From Carnegiea gigantea (lineage: Eukaryota; Streptophyta; Magnoliopsida; Caryophyllales; Cactaceae): a DNA stretch of 64,000 nucleotides. Under the pieces are notes generated by a model. It did not search any database and was not told where the DNA came from. It saw nothing but the letters and a program-made list of their open reading frames with translations. Of this stretch, positions 10,097 through 20,640 are shown piece after piece (the stretch's first letter is position 1; every line of letters starts with the position of its first letter). The translations under genes were made by a program, and so were the position numbers. Location of the stretch: assembly GCA_029747015.1 (NCBI GenBank), contig JAKOGI010002256.1:62915-126914 (forward strand). Reading direction: 5' to 3'.

Positions 10097-12399
10097 TGCA
10101 CCGCTGGATGGTGCTACTTGGCCAAGTAAGTGCATAAACCCTATTACATGTCTCTTTATAAGCTTGCATGATGATATGTTTTGATTACTAAATTGAAAAC
10201 CAAGATGGTAGTTGGATGGTTTGAGGTAGAACTATGAGGGGTTCAAGGTTCTTTGTGGTATGGTGCTTGTGAGGAGGGAGCCTGGGTTGTGAATTAATCG
10301 CAATCGTGTGGATTACAAGGTCGTGTTTGGGTCATTGTGTTGTTGAAATGATTATGAAGTGCGTGAATGTAATGCGTGCAAATCCTTCCCCTTTTATGTT
10401 ATTAAGATGCATTATGCATGTGAAGGTGTTGTTTTGAAAAGGGATGTTTCTCGTGTTTCAAAACAATAATAGCTATGACTATTAGCAATCAATAGCCTAT
10501 TTTAGCTATACGAACTTTGTTTTAGGAGTGAACTCGCTTGAACGGGGGAATCCTTAAAGAATTTGATTTAAAAGAAAGTGCGATGTGTGAAAAAAAAAAG
10601 GATTTCGCTGTGAGAGGCAACAAAATTATTAGCCATTATGGCCCATACGCTTTCAATTGGCTAAGATAATGTGCTTCGAACAATATGTTATGAATGGTTA
10701 TGTTAGCCTAGGGGATAAGTCCTGGCACTAAGAGGCCCTAGAAGACCCTGACGAGGGTGATGGTTCGATATGTAGCCGTCCCAGGAGTAAGAGCTTAAGC
10801 GTGACGTTAGGCCTCACTATGCAGTTGAGAATAGATCTCACCTAATCAGCACCTTGTAATGGTCTTATGCCAGATGTATTTTCCTAATAAGCAAAGAAAA
10901 GCAGTCGACATTTTGCCTTTTTAAGTATTTCAAAAGAAAGAAAGTCTCAAGGGCCATTAAGAGGCCAGTTGAATGAAATGTGAAAAGTTATAAAGTTCAT
11001 TATGCGACCAATCCGAAAGAGATTTCCTTTAATGAAATGAGCTTCAAAGAGGCTAAGAAAAGAGTTTTTATGGGCCTCAAGAGGCTAAGCAAAGTGTTTT
11101 CAAGAAAAGAACAAAAGTTTTCTGTGCATGCCCTGTGCTTTTCTTATGAATAAAATGTGAATGGGATCTGAAATAAGGCTAAGCAAAGTGTTTTCACAAG
11201 AAGAAAGAAAGATGCTTGTGCATCACATATGAATGAGATCTAAGTACAGCATGCTAATGAAAATAAAGCTTTTTGTGAATATTCCAAGCATAACTTCGGA
11301 ATGAGATGTTAAGTAAGATACGATTATGAAAAAGAAGGCCATATGATCATATTTCATGCATACCCTGTGAATGAGATTTGAATGAGACTTGAAATTTATG
11401 TGTGCCTTTTGTATGCCATATAAATGAAATGCCAAGAAAAGTATGATTATGAAAAGAGATAACCTTATGTGCACATCATATAAATGATGTTTCATGTATA
11501 GTTTAAACGGAATGCTAAAAGGATATGTTATAAAAAGAAAGATCCTACACTTAGCCCTCGATGGTTGCTTACATGCTTAGCTGCTTGTTAGTAAAGGAAC
11601 TTAGTTATTGAGGGAACTAGAAATTTGTTTGAGTGGTTGAGATGAAGTTTATGTTTAGTAACCCTTCCATAAGGACTTTACGATTGCCTAATATTATAGT
11701 AAAATATGAATACGTGGTATATGACTATTAAAGATATTACTGCCTGCAACGGTTTTGGTTTTAAGGAGGTCGGGCGACACTCACTGAGCGTGTGGCTGCT
11801 TATCCCACTACTCTTTCCCCTTTTTCCCCAGGTTTTCTTTATAGTAGGAAGAAGTTGAGTCAGCTATATCAAGATGGAATCTATTCTTGCCTGCAAGGTG
11901 TCGTGTGTGCCCATTTGAAGGGATCTTATGTGTTTAATGAAGTCATCTAATGTATTCTTCATTTGTAAATGCATATAAACCAAATATTGTAGCTCCTGTA
12001 ATGCATATGGTACGAAGGTCGCTCTGTACGGCAGTATGAGCCAACCATCTAATTAGTTAGATATCTTCTTGGTTAAAGTTAGTTATGTTTTGGGATGTAA
12101 ACCCCAATACTCTGGTTGTGTGAACCGTTGAGTTGTATCTTTCATTTATTGTTTATTCATGAACTGTTCTGTTTAGTGTACTCCGAGCAAGTGGCTCGTT
12201 GAGTTATGAACTCCGTCGTGCAGCCGTTGAGCTTCTTTTAAATGTTTTACACATCTGTTGATTTGCAGGGGTTTATTGCAAGACTTTTACCCTGAAAACG
12301 GTCAGTTTTTAGGGGAAACTCTGTCTGTTTTGCCCCAGAATTTGAGTAAGAAGTTAAGAAAACATAACGCTCTTGGCCCTAGGGGCTGGGGGTGTTACA

Positions 12400-12420
12400 T
12401 TGATGGTATCAGAGCATCAA
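12400..12420 (+). other. 21-nt head-to-head LTR linker with primer binding site
   Basis: Lies exactly between the TGTTACA end of LTR A and the TGTAACA of inverted LTR B. It begins TTGATG, ends CATCAA and contains the primer site TGGTATCAGAGC at 12404-12415. Its sequence is the exact reverse complement of the linker at 56478-56498. Confidence 0.92.
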
Positions 12421-15400
12421 TGTAACACCCCCAACCCCTAGGGCCAGGAACGTTATGTTTTCTTAACCTTTTACTTAAATTTTAGGGTGAAACGGACAGA
12501 GTTTCCCCTAAAAACTGACCGTTTTTAGGTTAAAAGCCTTACAATAAATCCCTACAAATCAACAGAAGCTTAAAACATTTAAAAGAAGCTCAACGGCTAC
12601 ATGCCGGAGTTCATAACTCAACGAGCCACTCGCTCGGAGTACACCAAACAGAATAGTTCATTGACAAAGAATAAAAGAAAGATACAACTTAACGGTTCAC
12701 ACAACCAGAGTATTGGGGTTTACATCCTAAAACATAATTAACTTTAACAAAGAAGACACCTAACTAATTAGATGGTTGGCTCATACGGCCATACAGAGCG
12801 ACCTTCGTACCATATGCATTACATGAACTAGAATACTTGGTTTACATACATTTACAAACTAAGAGTACTTCACATGACTTCATTAAAGGCATAAGTACAT
12901 GACACCTTACAAGCGAGAATAGACTCCATCTTGACATGGCTGACTCAATTTCTCCCTGTCACAAAGAAAACTTGGGGAAAAAGGGGAAAGAGTAGTGGGA
13001 TGGGCAACCACACGCTCAGTGAGTGTCCCCCGGCCCCCTTAAAACCAAAACCATTACAGGCAATAATATCTTTAATAGCACGTATCACGCATTCATACTT
13101 TATTATCATATTAGGCATTCATAAAACCCTTATGGAAGGATCACTAAACATAAACCTCTTTTTAATCACTCAAATATATTTCTAGGTTCCTCAATGACTA
13201 AGTTCCTTTACTAACAAACAGTTAAGTATGTAAGCAACCATCGAGGGCTAAGCATAGGGATCTTTCTTTTTATAACATAAACTTTTAGCATTCCAGTTAA
13301 ACTATACATGAAACATCATTCATATGATGTGCATATAAGGTTATCTCTTTTCATAATGCATTTCATTCATATGGTATACATAAGGCACACACAAATTTCA
13401 AGTCTCATTCAAATTTCATTCATAGGGTATGCACGAAATATGATCATATGGCTTTCATTTTCATGATCGTATCTTACTTGGCATTTCATTCAGAAGTTAT
13501 AGTTAGAATATTCACATAAAGATTTATTTTCATCGGCATACTTTACTTAGATCTCATTCATATAATATGCATAAGCATCTTTCTTTCTTCTTGTGAAAAC
13601 ACTTTGCTTGGCCTTACTTGAAATCTCATTTACATTTAATTCATAAGAAAAGCACAGGGCATGCATAGAAAACGTTTCTTCTATTCTTGAAAACACTTTG
13701 CTTAGCCTCTTGAGGCCCATAAGAACTCTTTTCTTAGCCTCTTTGAGGCTCGTTTCATTAAAGGAAATCTCTTTCGTATTGGTCACATAATGACCCTTAT
13801 AACTTTTCACATTTCATTCGACTGGCCTCTCAATGGCCCTTGAAACTTTCTTTCTTCTGAAATACTTAAAATGGTAAAATGCCAAATGCTTTTCTTTGCT
13901 TATTAAGAAAATACATCTGGCATAAGATTATTACAGGGCGCTGATTGGGTGAGATCTATTCTTAACTCCATAGTGAGACCTAATACTCACGCTTAAGCTA
14001 TTACTCCCTGGACGGCTATATATAACATATCGAACCATTGCCCGCGTCAGGGCCTTGTAGGGTCTCCTAGTACCAGGACTTATCCCCTTGGCTAACATAA
14101 TCATTCATAACATATTGTTCGAAGCATATTATCTTAGCTAATTGAAAGCGTATGGGCCATAACAGCTAGTAATTTTGCTGCCTCTCACCGTGAAATCTTT
14201 TTTTTTAAACACATCGCACTTTCTTTTCAATCAAATTCTTTAGGGATTCCCTCGTTCAAGTGAGTTCACTCCCAAAACGAAGTTCGTATAACTAAAATAG
14301 GCCGTTGATTGCTAATAGTCATGGCTATTATAGTTTTGAAACACGAGAAACATCCTTTTTCAAAACAATGCCTTCACATGCATAATGCATCTTAATAACA
14401 TAAAAGGGGAGGGATTTGCACGTATTACATTCAAGCACTTCATAATCATTTCAACAACACAATGAGCCACACACGGCCTCGCAATCCACACGATTGCAGT
14501 TAATTCACAACCCAGGCTCCCTCATCACAAGCACCGTACCACAAAGAGCCTCGAACCACTCATAGTTTTACCTCAAACCATCCAACTACCATCTCGATTT
14601 TCAATTTAGTAGTCGTAACATATTATCATGCAAGCTTACAAAGAGACATGTAATAGGGTTTATGCACGTACCTGGGCAAGCAGCACCATCCAGCGGTGCA
14701 TTATAGCATATATAAACACATACACATATATATCTATATCGCATCAACTTGAAGCAGGCACTTAATGAACCATATTAAACTAACAAGGCATGAAACTCGA
14801 TTACATTCATGACTTACGTTTAGGAATTAAGCATGTCATACCCATGTCATTTTAAATTACTATTCAGGCATAAAATAACTAGTTAAGCAACATCGATTCA
14901 AGGGTTTCGTTTATTGTATCGAAGTTACTATTCAGGCCTAATTAAGCCAACTAAGCCTCATATGAATCAAGGCGTTCGTTCATTATATCGAAATTACTAA
15001 TCAGGCATACATTAACCAATTAGGCAAACATCAAATCAAGGGTTCCGTTCATCATATCAAAGTTACTATTCAAGCCTAATTAAACCAACTGAGCATAATA
15101 TGAATCAAGGCATTCGTTTATATCGAAGTTACTATTCGAACCCATGTATCTCCTTTAAGCATAGTACGATTCTAGGCATTCATTTATCATATTGATGTTA
15201 CCATTTGAACTTAATTAGATCATTTAAGCAGATTACGAATCTAGGCATTCGTTTATTATATCGAAGTTAGTATTCGAACCTATTTAAGTCATTTACGCTT
15301 AATACGATTCTAGGCATTCATTTATCATATCGAAGTTACTACTCAAGTCAACCCTTCAGGCATGCATTAACTGAATTCACTTGAATCGAACCTAAACATA

Positions 15401-15934
15401 CATAACTCATTTTGAACTATATTTTCAGGCATGAACTAACTAAATTAACTTGTATCGATTCAGAGTCACTTTCTAGTATTAATCATTTAGACCAACATTT
15501 AACAATCCGAAGTCATTTTAAGGCATAAACTGACTAAACTTAACATGTATCGCAACTTAAAGCTTAAAACAATTTTGAAACTACTAATACTTACGAGGTG
15601 AGAAACATCCACCTCGATTCCTAGCCTCCGGTCTGAACAGCGAGGATGATGGTGCGAATTCAGAAGCCTGAACTGAGCCTCTGGGCCCTCACGGCGGCTT
15701 GACCCAAACCACAGCCACACAACACGTGACCATTGTGAATTCGAACCCCTTAGCCCTCACTCTCTTACTCAAAGCAACCAATTCAGACCCGATTTCTGCC
15801 CTTTATCGCTGCTCTTACTGGTGGTCGACAGGAGGGTGGTCGCAGGGAGCAACGGATGGTCGCCGGCGCACCGGCGTCATCGTCTCCTTCTGCTTCTCTC
15901 TCAGTTCGCAACCTCCCTCTTCGTCTCTCTCTCA

Positions 15935-15961
<27 letters not shown>
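15935..15961 (-). repeat. (CT)n/(GA)n tract in leader of LTR B
   Basis: Uninterrupted dinucleotide run within the GC-rich leader. Equivalent tracts lie at 17964-17999, 25339-25360, 28442-28459, 34375-34420 and 52258-52314. Confidence 0.9.
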
Positions 15962-15965
<4 letters not shown>

Positions 15966-16125
15966 ACGGTGACTATGGTGTGGAACGGCCGGTGGGGTGC
16001 GACGGCGGCCGACCAGTCGCTGGCATGGTGGCGGCAGACCGTTGCCCCCCTCTCCTCTCTCTGGTGTGGTTTTGGGGCTGGGGTCCGAGAATCCCCCCCT
16101 TTTTCATGTGTTGGCCGAGAGAAGT

Positions 16126-16144
16126 AAGGGGCTTCGGCACCTTA
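16126..16144 (-). other. GGGGC-type hairpin in LTR B leader
   Basis: AAGGGGC, a short TTCG-type loop, then an imperfect GCACCTT arm, next to a pyrimidine or poly-T stretch. This is the most decayed of six copies. Confidence 0.5.
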
Positions 16145-16571
16145 TACCCCCCCTTTTTTGTTTCTTTTGGTCAATAGCTCAATCAACTAAAATCGCTAAT
16201 CCAATCTCGCAGCCTCCTATTCTAAACCCAATCGTTACTACAATCGCTCATCAATTATTTGTTTCCAAATATATAAAGGTTCGATTTATTAAATATTAAA
16301 AATAATTCTAACGTTAACAACCTACCCGCATTTGAGAAACGACGAATAAATCGAATAATGACTAAATTAAACTATCGATCAAATTTAAAGGCACAAATGG
16401 CCCGAATTTACTTTAAAACCAATAATAGCAATAATAATTCTTTTTAACAAGATTATCGCTCACATAAGCTCATCCATACTAATTTACCTCATATGGTTAA
16501 TAAAAACATGAATTTTGTAATGCAGAATGTAAGGCAGCCACGTTATCGTAATAAAGAAGACGGGCCTTACA

Positions 16572-16579
16572 CTCCTCCC

Positions 16580-16610
<31 letters not shown>

Positions 16611-16625
16611 CTATATATATATATG

Positions 16626-16657
<32 letters not shown>

Positions 16658-16671
16658 TGTATGTATGTGTT

Positions 16672-16732
<61 letters not shown>

Positions 16733-16737
16733 TATAT
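16572..16737. repeat. (TA)n and (GTAT)n microsatellite at the LTR B edge
   Basis: After a short inverted polypurine tract (CTCCTCCCCC) the sequence becomes (TA)n with a central (TATG)n block. Reading frames here are pure low-complexity artefacts. The array sits exactly at the outer boundary of an LTR, as does the one starting at 63006. Confidence 0.95.
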
Positions 16738-16786
16738 AGAGTAGCGCAGCGGAGGCATGTAGGCCCATAACCTATAGGATCCAGGA
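16738..16786 (+). pseudogene. Initiator-Met tRNA-like fragment (5' two thirds)
   Basis: Against plant tRNA-iMet (nucleotides about 4-52) I see about 39 of 49 positions matching, with exact blocks GCGCAGCGGA (D arm, A box) and GGCCCATAACC (anticodon loop, CAU). Differences are mostly transitions, and one base is missing before the anticodon stem. The stem itself is altered on both sides (TAGG with CCTA), so pairing is kept. The T arm and acceptor end are absent. It lies between the (TA)n array and internal 3' region sequence. It could be a tRNA pseudogene, a SINE head or a relic of primer copying. Confidence 0.68.
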
Positions 16787-17452
16787 ATGTCGGTTACATA
16801 TGTTTTCGTTCTGTGAGTTACTTGCTATGTGCATGTTAGACGGCATCATGTTACTTCCAAGTCTTAGGCTTGAAGATACTAAATTACTGCTACCACACGG
16901 TGCTAAGCGATACGGGTGTGCTTTAATAATGCTACGTGGTGCTATGTGAGGTTCTTATTACTCTAATGTGTTAATAGGAATCCCTTGTCAATCATTGTGA
17001 TCCTAAAAGTGACTTGAATTCATGTTTTAAGATGAGACTACTAGCATATGACCTTAAGATGCCATTGTCCCAGTTGTCATACTTTTAGATGCCCACTCGT
17101 AGGTGCATATGCATGGAGTTGTTTACCATGCAGACTAAGTCTAGGCAATTAAACGTCCTTTTTCCTTTGAATTTTTTTGAAAAGAAAATTTAATATGGTT
17201 TTCCATACCAACTCATTTACCCCTCTTCGATGTGGTTTGCCCTCGGTGCCTAAATAGAGTGAGTAGACACCCGAAGAAGATTAGCGAGGAGGAGACTGGA
17301 TACCATGTGCCCTTTTTTCGGTTTAAATTGTCTGTAATCGAGTTTTGGATTTTAATATGATTTGTTTAGATTGTGTCAAGTATGTGCACGCTTTAGGCAC
17401 GACTGAACATAGTTGGGGAATTTGGGGGCAAAATTCTTTTAAGGGAGGAGAA
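16787..17452 (+). other. Gypsy internal 3' region, type alpha
   Basis: Non-coding; it aligns with about 33240-33854 and, inverted, with 52722-53400. It ends in a polypurine tract (AAGGGAGGAGAA) immediately before LTR C, so it is the 3' end of an element's internal part. It contains one copy of the conserved stem-loop. No gypsy pol is visible upstream. Confidence 0.75.
17221..17279 (+). other. Conserved internal-region stem-loop, copy 1
   Basis: Left arm TCTTCG pairs with right arm CGAAGA across a loop containing CTCGGTGCCTAAATAG. Relative to copy 5 one A-T pair has become G-C on both sides, a compensatory change. Confidence 0.55.
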
Positions 17453-17961
17453 TGTTACGCCCACGTTTGTTATGTTACGTTTAGCTGATTAAATTGCCTC
17501 CTTACATTATAAAATTTGTATTCTTATAAGCTACACGAGTTAAATTATTGTGGATGTGCTTATGTGAATGACAATTTTATTAAAAAGAATGTCTTTGTCG
17601 CCATTGATATTATTATTATTATTAGTTTCGAAAACCTTTTGATGATTTTTAATAAGCATTATTAACGGTTATTAACGAGTGCTAAATCGATTATGAACCC
17701 GAATACGATTAGGTTGTCAACTTTAGAAGTAGTTCGATGATTACCAAATCGAACCTTGTCACATTTGGGAATGAGTAATCGATAAAATGTTATATTATCG
17801 ATTAGGGTTTAGAATACGGGTTACGAATTAGATTAGTGGTGTCAAGTATTGATTAGTTTGGACCAAAAATAAATGACAGAGAGTAAGGAGGGGCAAACTA
17901 GTAATTTGTGCATGTGCCTCTTTTCTTCCTCACCTGCCCGCAAGCCCCTCCATTTCACGAC

Positions 17962-17963
<2 letters not shown>

Positions 17964-17999
<36 letters not shown>
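17964..17999 (+). repeat. (TC)n tract in leader of LTR C
   Basis: About 18 uninterrupted TC repeats followed by a pyrimidine-rich stretch typical of plant 5' leaders. Confidence 0.95.
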
Positions 18000-18001
<2 letters not shown>

Positions 18002-19868
18002 TCTTCTTTTTCTTCCTCAGCTCAACTCCTCCATGGACGCGCCTCAAGCTTCACAAATCCATCAAAATTTCGCCACACCCACCTCACTCTGGCCCTCATT
18101 CAACATTTTTCACCATCAAACGAACCCTTAGCTGTGAAATCTGGGCAAAATTACAAGGATTTCACCACAATCTTGGTGGGTTTGGGGACGATTTAGGGCG
18201 TCAAATGTGTACCCATGCTCGGCCATACATTTCTATCCCTAGCCACTCCAATTCCTCTACAAATCGGAGCTAAATTCGTAGCACAAGCCTCAGCAAAAGG
18301 CACCGAGTTGGTGGGTGAAATTTGGGTCGAATCAGGGTTCGAATGGCATGGTTGGGCACAGTGTTGGGCTCTATTCGTGCGCGGTGAGCAAGAACCGAGG
18401 GGTTGGTGTTGTTCGAACACCTAGAGCTGAGCCTAGTAGCTTCGAACGATTATCTAGCTGGGAATCGAGGTGAGGGTTCCTTTCCTCCTAAATTACTATT
18501 ATTTTCAATGAATTTAACTAAATTTAGATAGTGCATGTTGATTTTGAAGTTAGAAATCAGTTTGGGTAAATTCATATATGAGATTGAGGAATTACAAATA
18601 TGGTGCTTACTTTGGGTCATTTGGATGTCGAATTGATGGTGAATGTTAATAACTAGACAGTGGAGAAATGTTTAATGAACAGAATTGTTAGCATAGCGTT
18701 GTGATTCCAATAATTGATTAGTTCAAATTCCGTTTTAAAGCTTGAGAATGCTAATTGAAGTAATTATGGGATGAACTAAATTATGTCTAAAGGTTATGGT
18801 TAAATCAGTTTGGGCATGTTAATGGTTTATTTGTTGTAATTACTATGAGATATTATGCCTGTGATCAATGGTTTGTGAACAAAAAAGTAAATGTCACTTG
18901 AAGTCTCTATGTGCATCGGTTTAGTATACGTTAAATCCTATGTTGAGTATTAAGCATGAATGCCATACCTATATACTATCGTTTTATGTATTGTTGGTTT
19001 GTTTATGACAATATTAAACCGAGTTGGAAGTTCGATGGCTCGAGGTAGAACTATTGAGTGGTTTGAGGTTCTTGTGGTCGGTGCTGTGTGAGGAGCGAGT
19101 TAGGGTTGTGAATTGCCGCAATCGTGTAGATTGCGAGGCCATGTGTGGCTTAATGGGCAGATTCTGCCGAGTTGTGATATGATGTGTATGAAAGTGCTAT
19201 GTATGAACCCTTTTCCCCCAATATGCTACATGACGTTATGTGATTAATTTTTGAAACTTTAGACGTCTTTAAAAATAAAAGGTCATTTAGAAAGTTTGTT
19301 TTACACGTTTGAAAATGCTTTTAAGTTTGTCAGTCGTCTATTCATTTGTTAGGACGTCTAAGGTGTAAAAAGGTCCTAAATTATCGAATTATTCAGTTAG
19401 TGACTCGACTGAATAGTTGATAGGTTTAGGAAGTTTAAAAGCAAACTAAAAGTGAGTTCGAAAATATTTTAAGGCATCGGATGGTGTATGGCTTCTCCTG
19501 GGTCTAAAAGAATTTAGACAACCTGAAAAGAGCATCTTAAGGTGCTAATTATGAGTTTAGCTAATTTATATGCTATTTGCTTACTTAAGTGTCTATGGAA
19601 TTTCGAGGTAATAACTAGTAAAACCATTATGTTTCAAGAAGCATTTATGTTGAAAATTTATGAAGAAATTTTTACCTTACAAACGAGCCAAGTGCTTTAA
19701 GTTTGAATAGTAGCAAGTTTGGAATGTTTTAAGCCTTCAGTTTATTTACACACCCTCTTTGAGTTATAAAAGAGATTGAAACAAGTTACGAAATGGCAAC
19801 TTAGGATTTTGTTATGAATCTAATTTGAATTAAATGCTAACTGAGCACTTTAAGTTCCAAATGGGTTT

Positions 19869-20288
19869 CGTTTTACGAATTAGTAATCGTTTTATGCTTA
19901 TACGAAGCTTTTAAGTTGGAAACGAAGTCGTTTTATGATTTATCAACCTTATTATGTTCATACGAAGCTTTTGAGTTGAAAACGAAGTCGTTTTATGATT
20001 TAGCAACCTTATTACGTTTATATGAAACTTTTGAGTTGGAAACGAAGTCGTTTTACGATTTAGCAACCTTATTACGTTTATACGAGGCTTTTGAGTTGGA
20101 AACAAAGTCGTTTTACAATATAACAACCTCATTACGTTTATACGAAGCTTTTAAGTTAGAAACTAAGTCGTTTTATGATTTAGTGAACGTTTTACGGTTA
20201 TAAGAAACTTTTAAGTTATTTACGAAGTCGATTTATAAGTTAGCAAACTTATTCCGCTTATAAGAAGTTTTTAAGCCAAAAATGAACG
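19869..20288 (+). repeat. 60-bp tandem repeat array, seven units
   Basis: Units start with CGTTTTA and keep an exact 60-base register from 19869; the last two are more diverged. Because 60 is divisible by three, a spurious repetitive reading frame appears at 19916-20203. It is found only in LTR C here. Confidence 0.95.
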
Positions 20289-20429
20289 AACTATAAACAT
20301 TTCGAAAGGTTATGGTCGTTTTGTTTAAAAGTAAGATTTTAGCAAAGTAAGCGTTGGAAGAATAGAAATGAAATACGTTTTTAAAGGCTATGAAAGTGCT
20401 AGGCAAGTGGCCAGACCTTAGGGTGCAAA

Positions 20430-20640
20430 CTGGATGCAAAGATGGCGTGAGCTGTTTCCCCCTAAGGTAATGTTGGGAGCTGGGCGCAAAGATGGCATGA
20501 GCTGTTCTCGGGAGCTAGACTCAATATATGATTTTCTTGGTGTGAGCTATTCCCTGATGTGTGGCGCGTAAGAAAACCTTGAGGGGGACTGGACTCAGGA
20601 TATGATTATCTTAGTGTGAGCTGTTGCCCCGCAGAGGACA
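20430..20640 (+). repeat. Short irregular repeats with GTGAGCTGTT core
   Basis: Four occurrences of a GTGAGCT(G/A)TT core at irregular spacing, two of them preceded by GCAAAGATGGC. Part of LTR C; no function evident. Confidence 0.6.

Larger units (their letters stand above)
9156..11831 (+). other. Putative intron inside LTR A
   Basis: Donor TCCAA|GTGAGT at 9156 closes the leader. A long pyrimidine tract CTTTCCCCTTTTTCCCCAG ends at 11831, followed by GTTTTC. Both sites are retained in the other LTRs, including strongly diverged C. A second acceptor-like TTTGCAG|G lies at 12268. Splicing is inference from motif conservation. Confidence 0.45.
8331..12399 (+). repeat. Gypsy LTR A (lacks about its first 140 bases)
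   Basis: Begins at TGTTTTCGTCGC, equivalent to about 33988 in LTR F, so the true TGTAAG start is missing. It holds a leader with a pyrimidine-rich part (8690-8730), a conserved splice-donor-like site at 9156, 68-bp sub-repeats (9440-9960), the conserved body, an acceptor-like site at 11831, and the end GGGGGTGTTACA. Short reading frames in the leader are not preserved in the related leader at 60600-61200, so I call none of them genes. Confidence 0.88.
12421..16571 (-). repeat. Gypsy LTR B, full length, 4151 bp
   Basis: Minus-strand LTR from TGTAAGGCCCG (16571) to GGGGGTGTTACA (12421). It pairs with LTR A to form arms of a near-perfect inverted repeat around 12410. Its leader (about 15640-16160) is the GC-rich type with a (CT)n tract at 15935-15961 and differs from A's leader. 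A donor-like site lies at 15612, and an acceptor-like CCCCAAG at 12971-12972. Confidence 0.88.

Noticed and set aside
12400..12420. Linker explained by simple autointegration with a five-base duplication
   Set aside because: Autointegration next to the primer site would leave only about five bases between LTR ends; here a whole primer site remains, so I prefer joining at the primer-site edge.
15699..16299. Three overlapping frames in the GC-rich leader of LTR B
   Set aside because: Driven by a (CT)n run (Ser-Leu repeats) and GC content; not shared with other LTR leaders.
16484..16768. Tyr-Ile and His-Thr repeat frames in the (TA)n array
   Set aside because: Microsatellite translation artefact; the same holds for all frames after 63006.
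19916..20203. 95-codon frame with a 20-residue repeat
   Set aside because: The 60-bp tandem unit is divisible by three, so any open phase stays open; the antisense phase is open as well. No start context.
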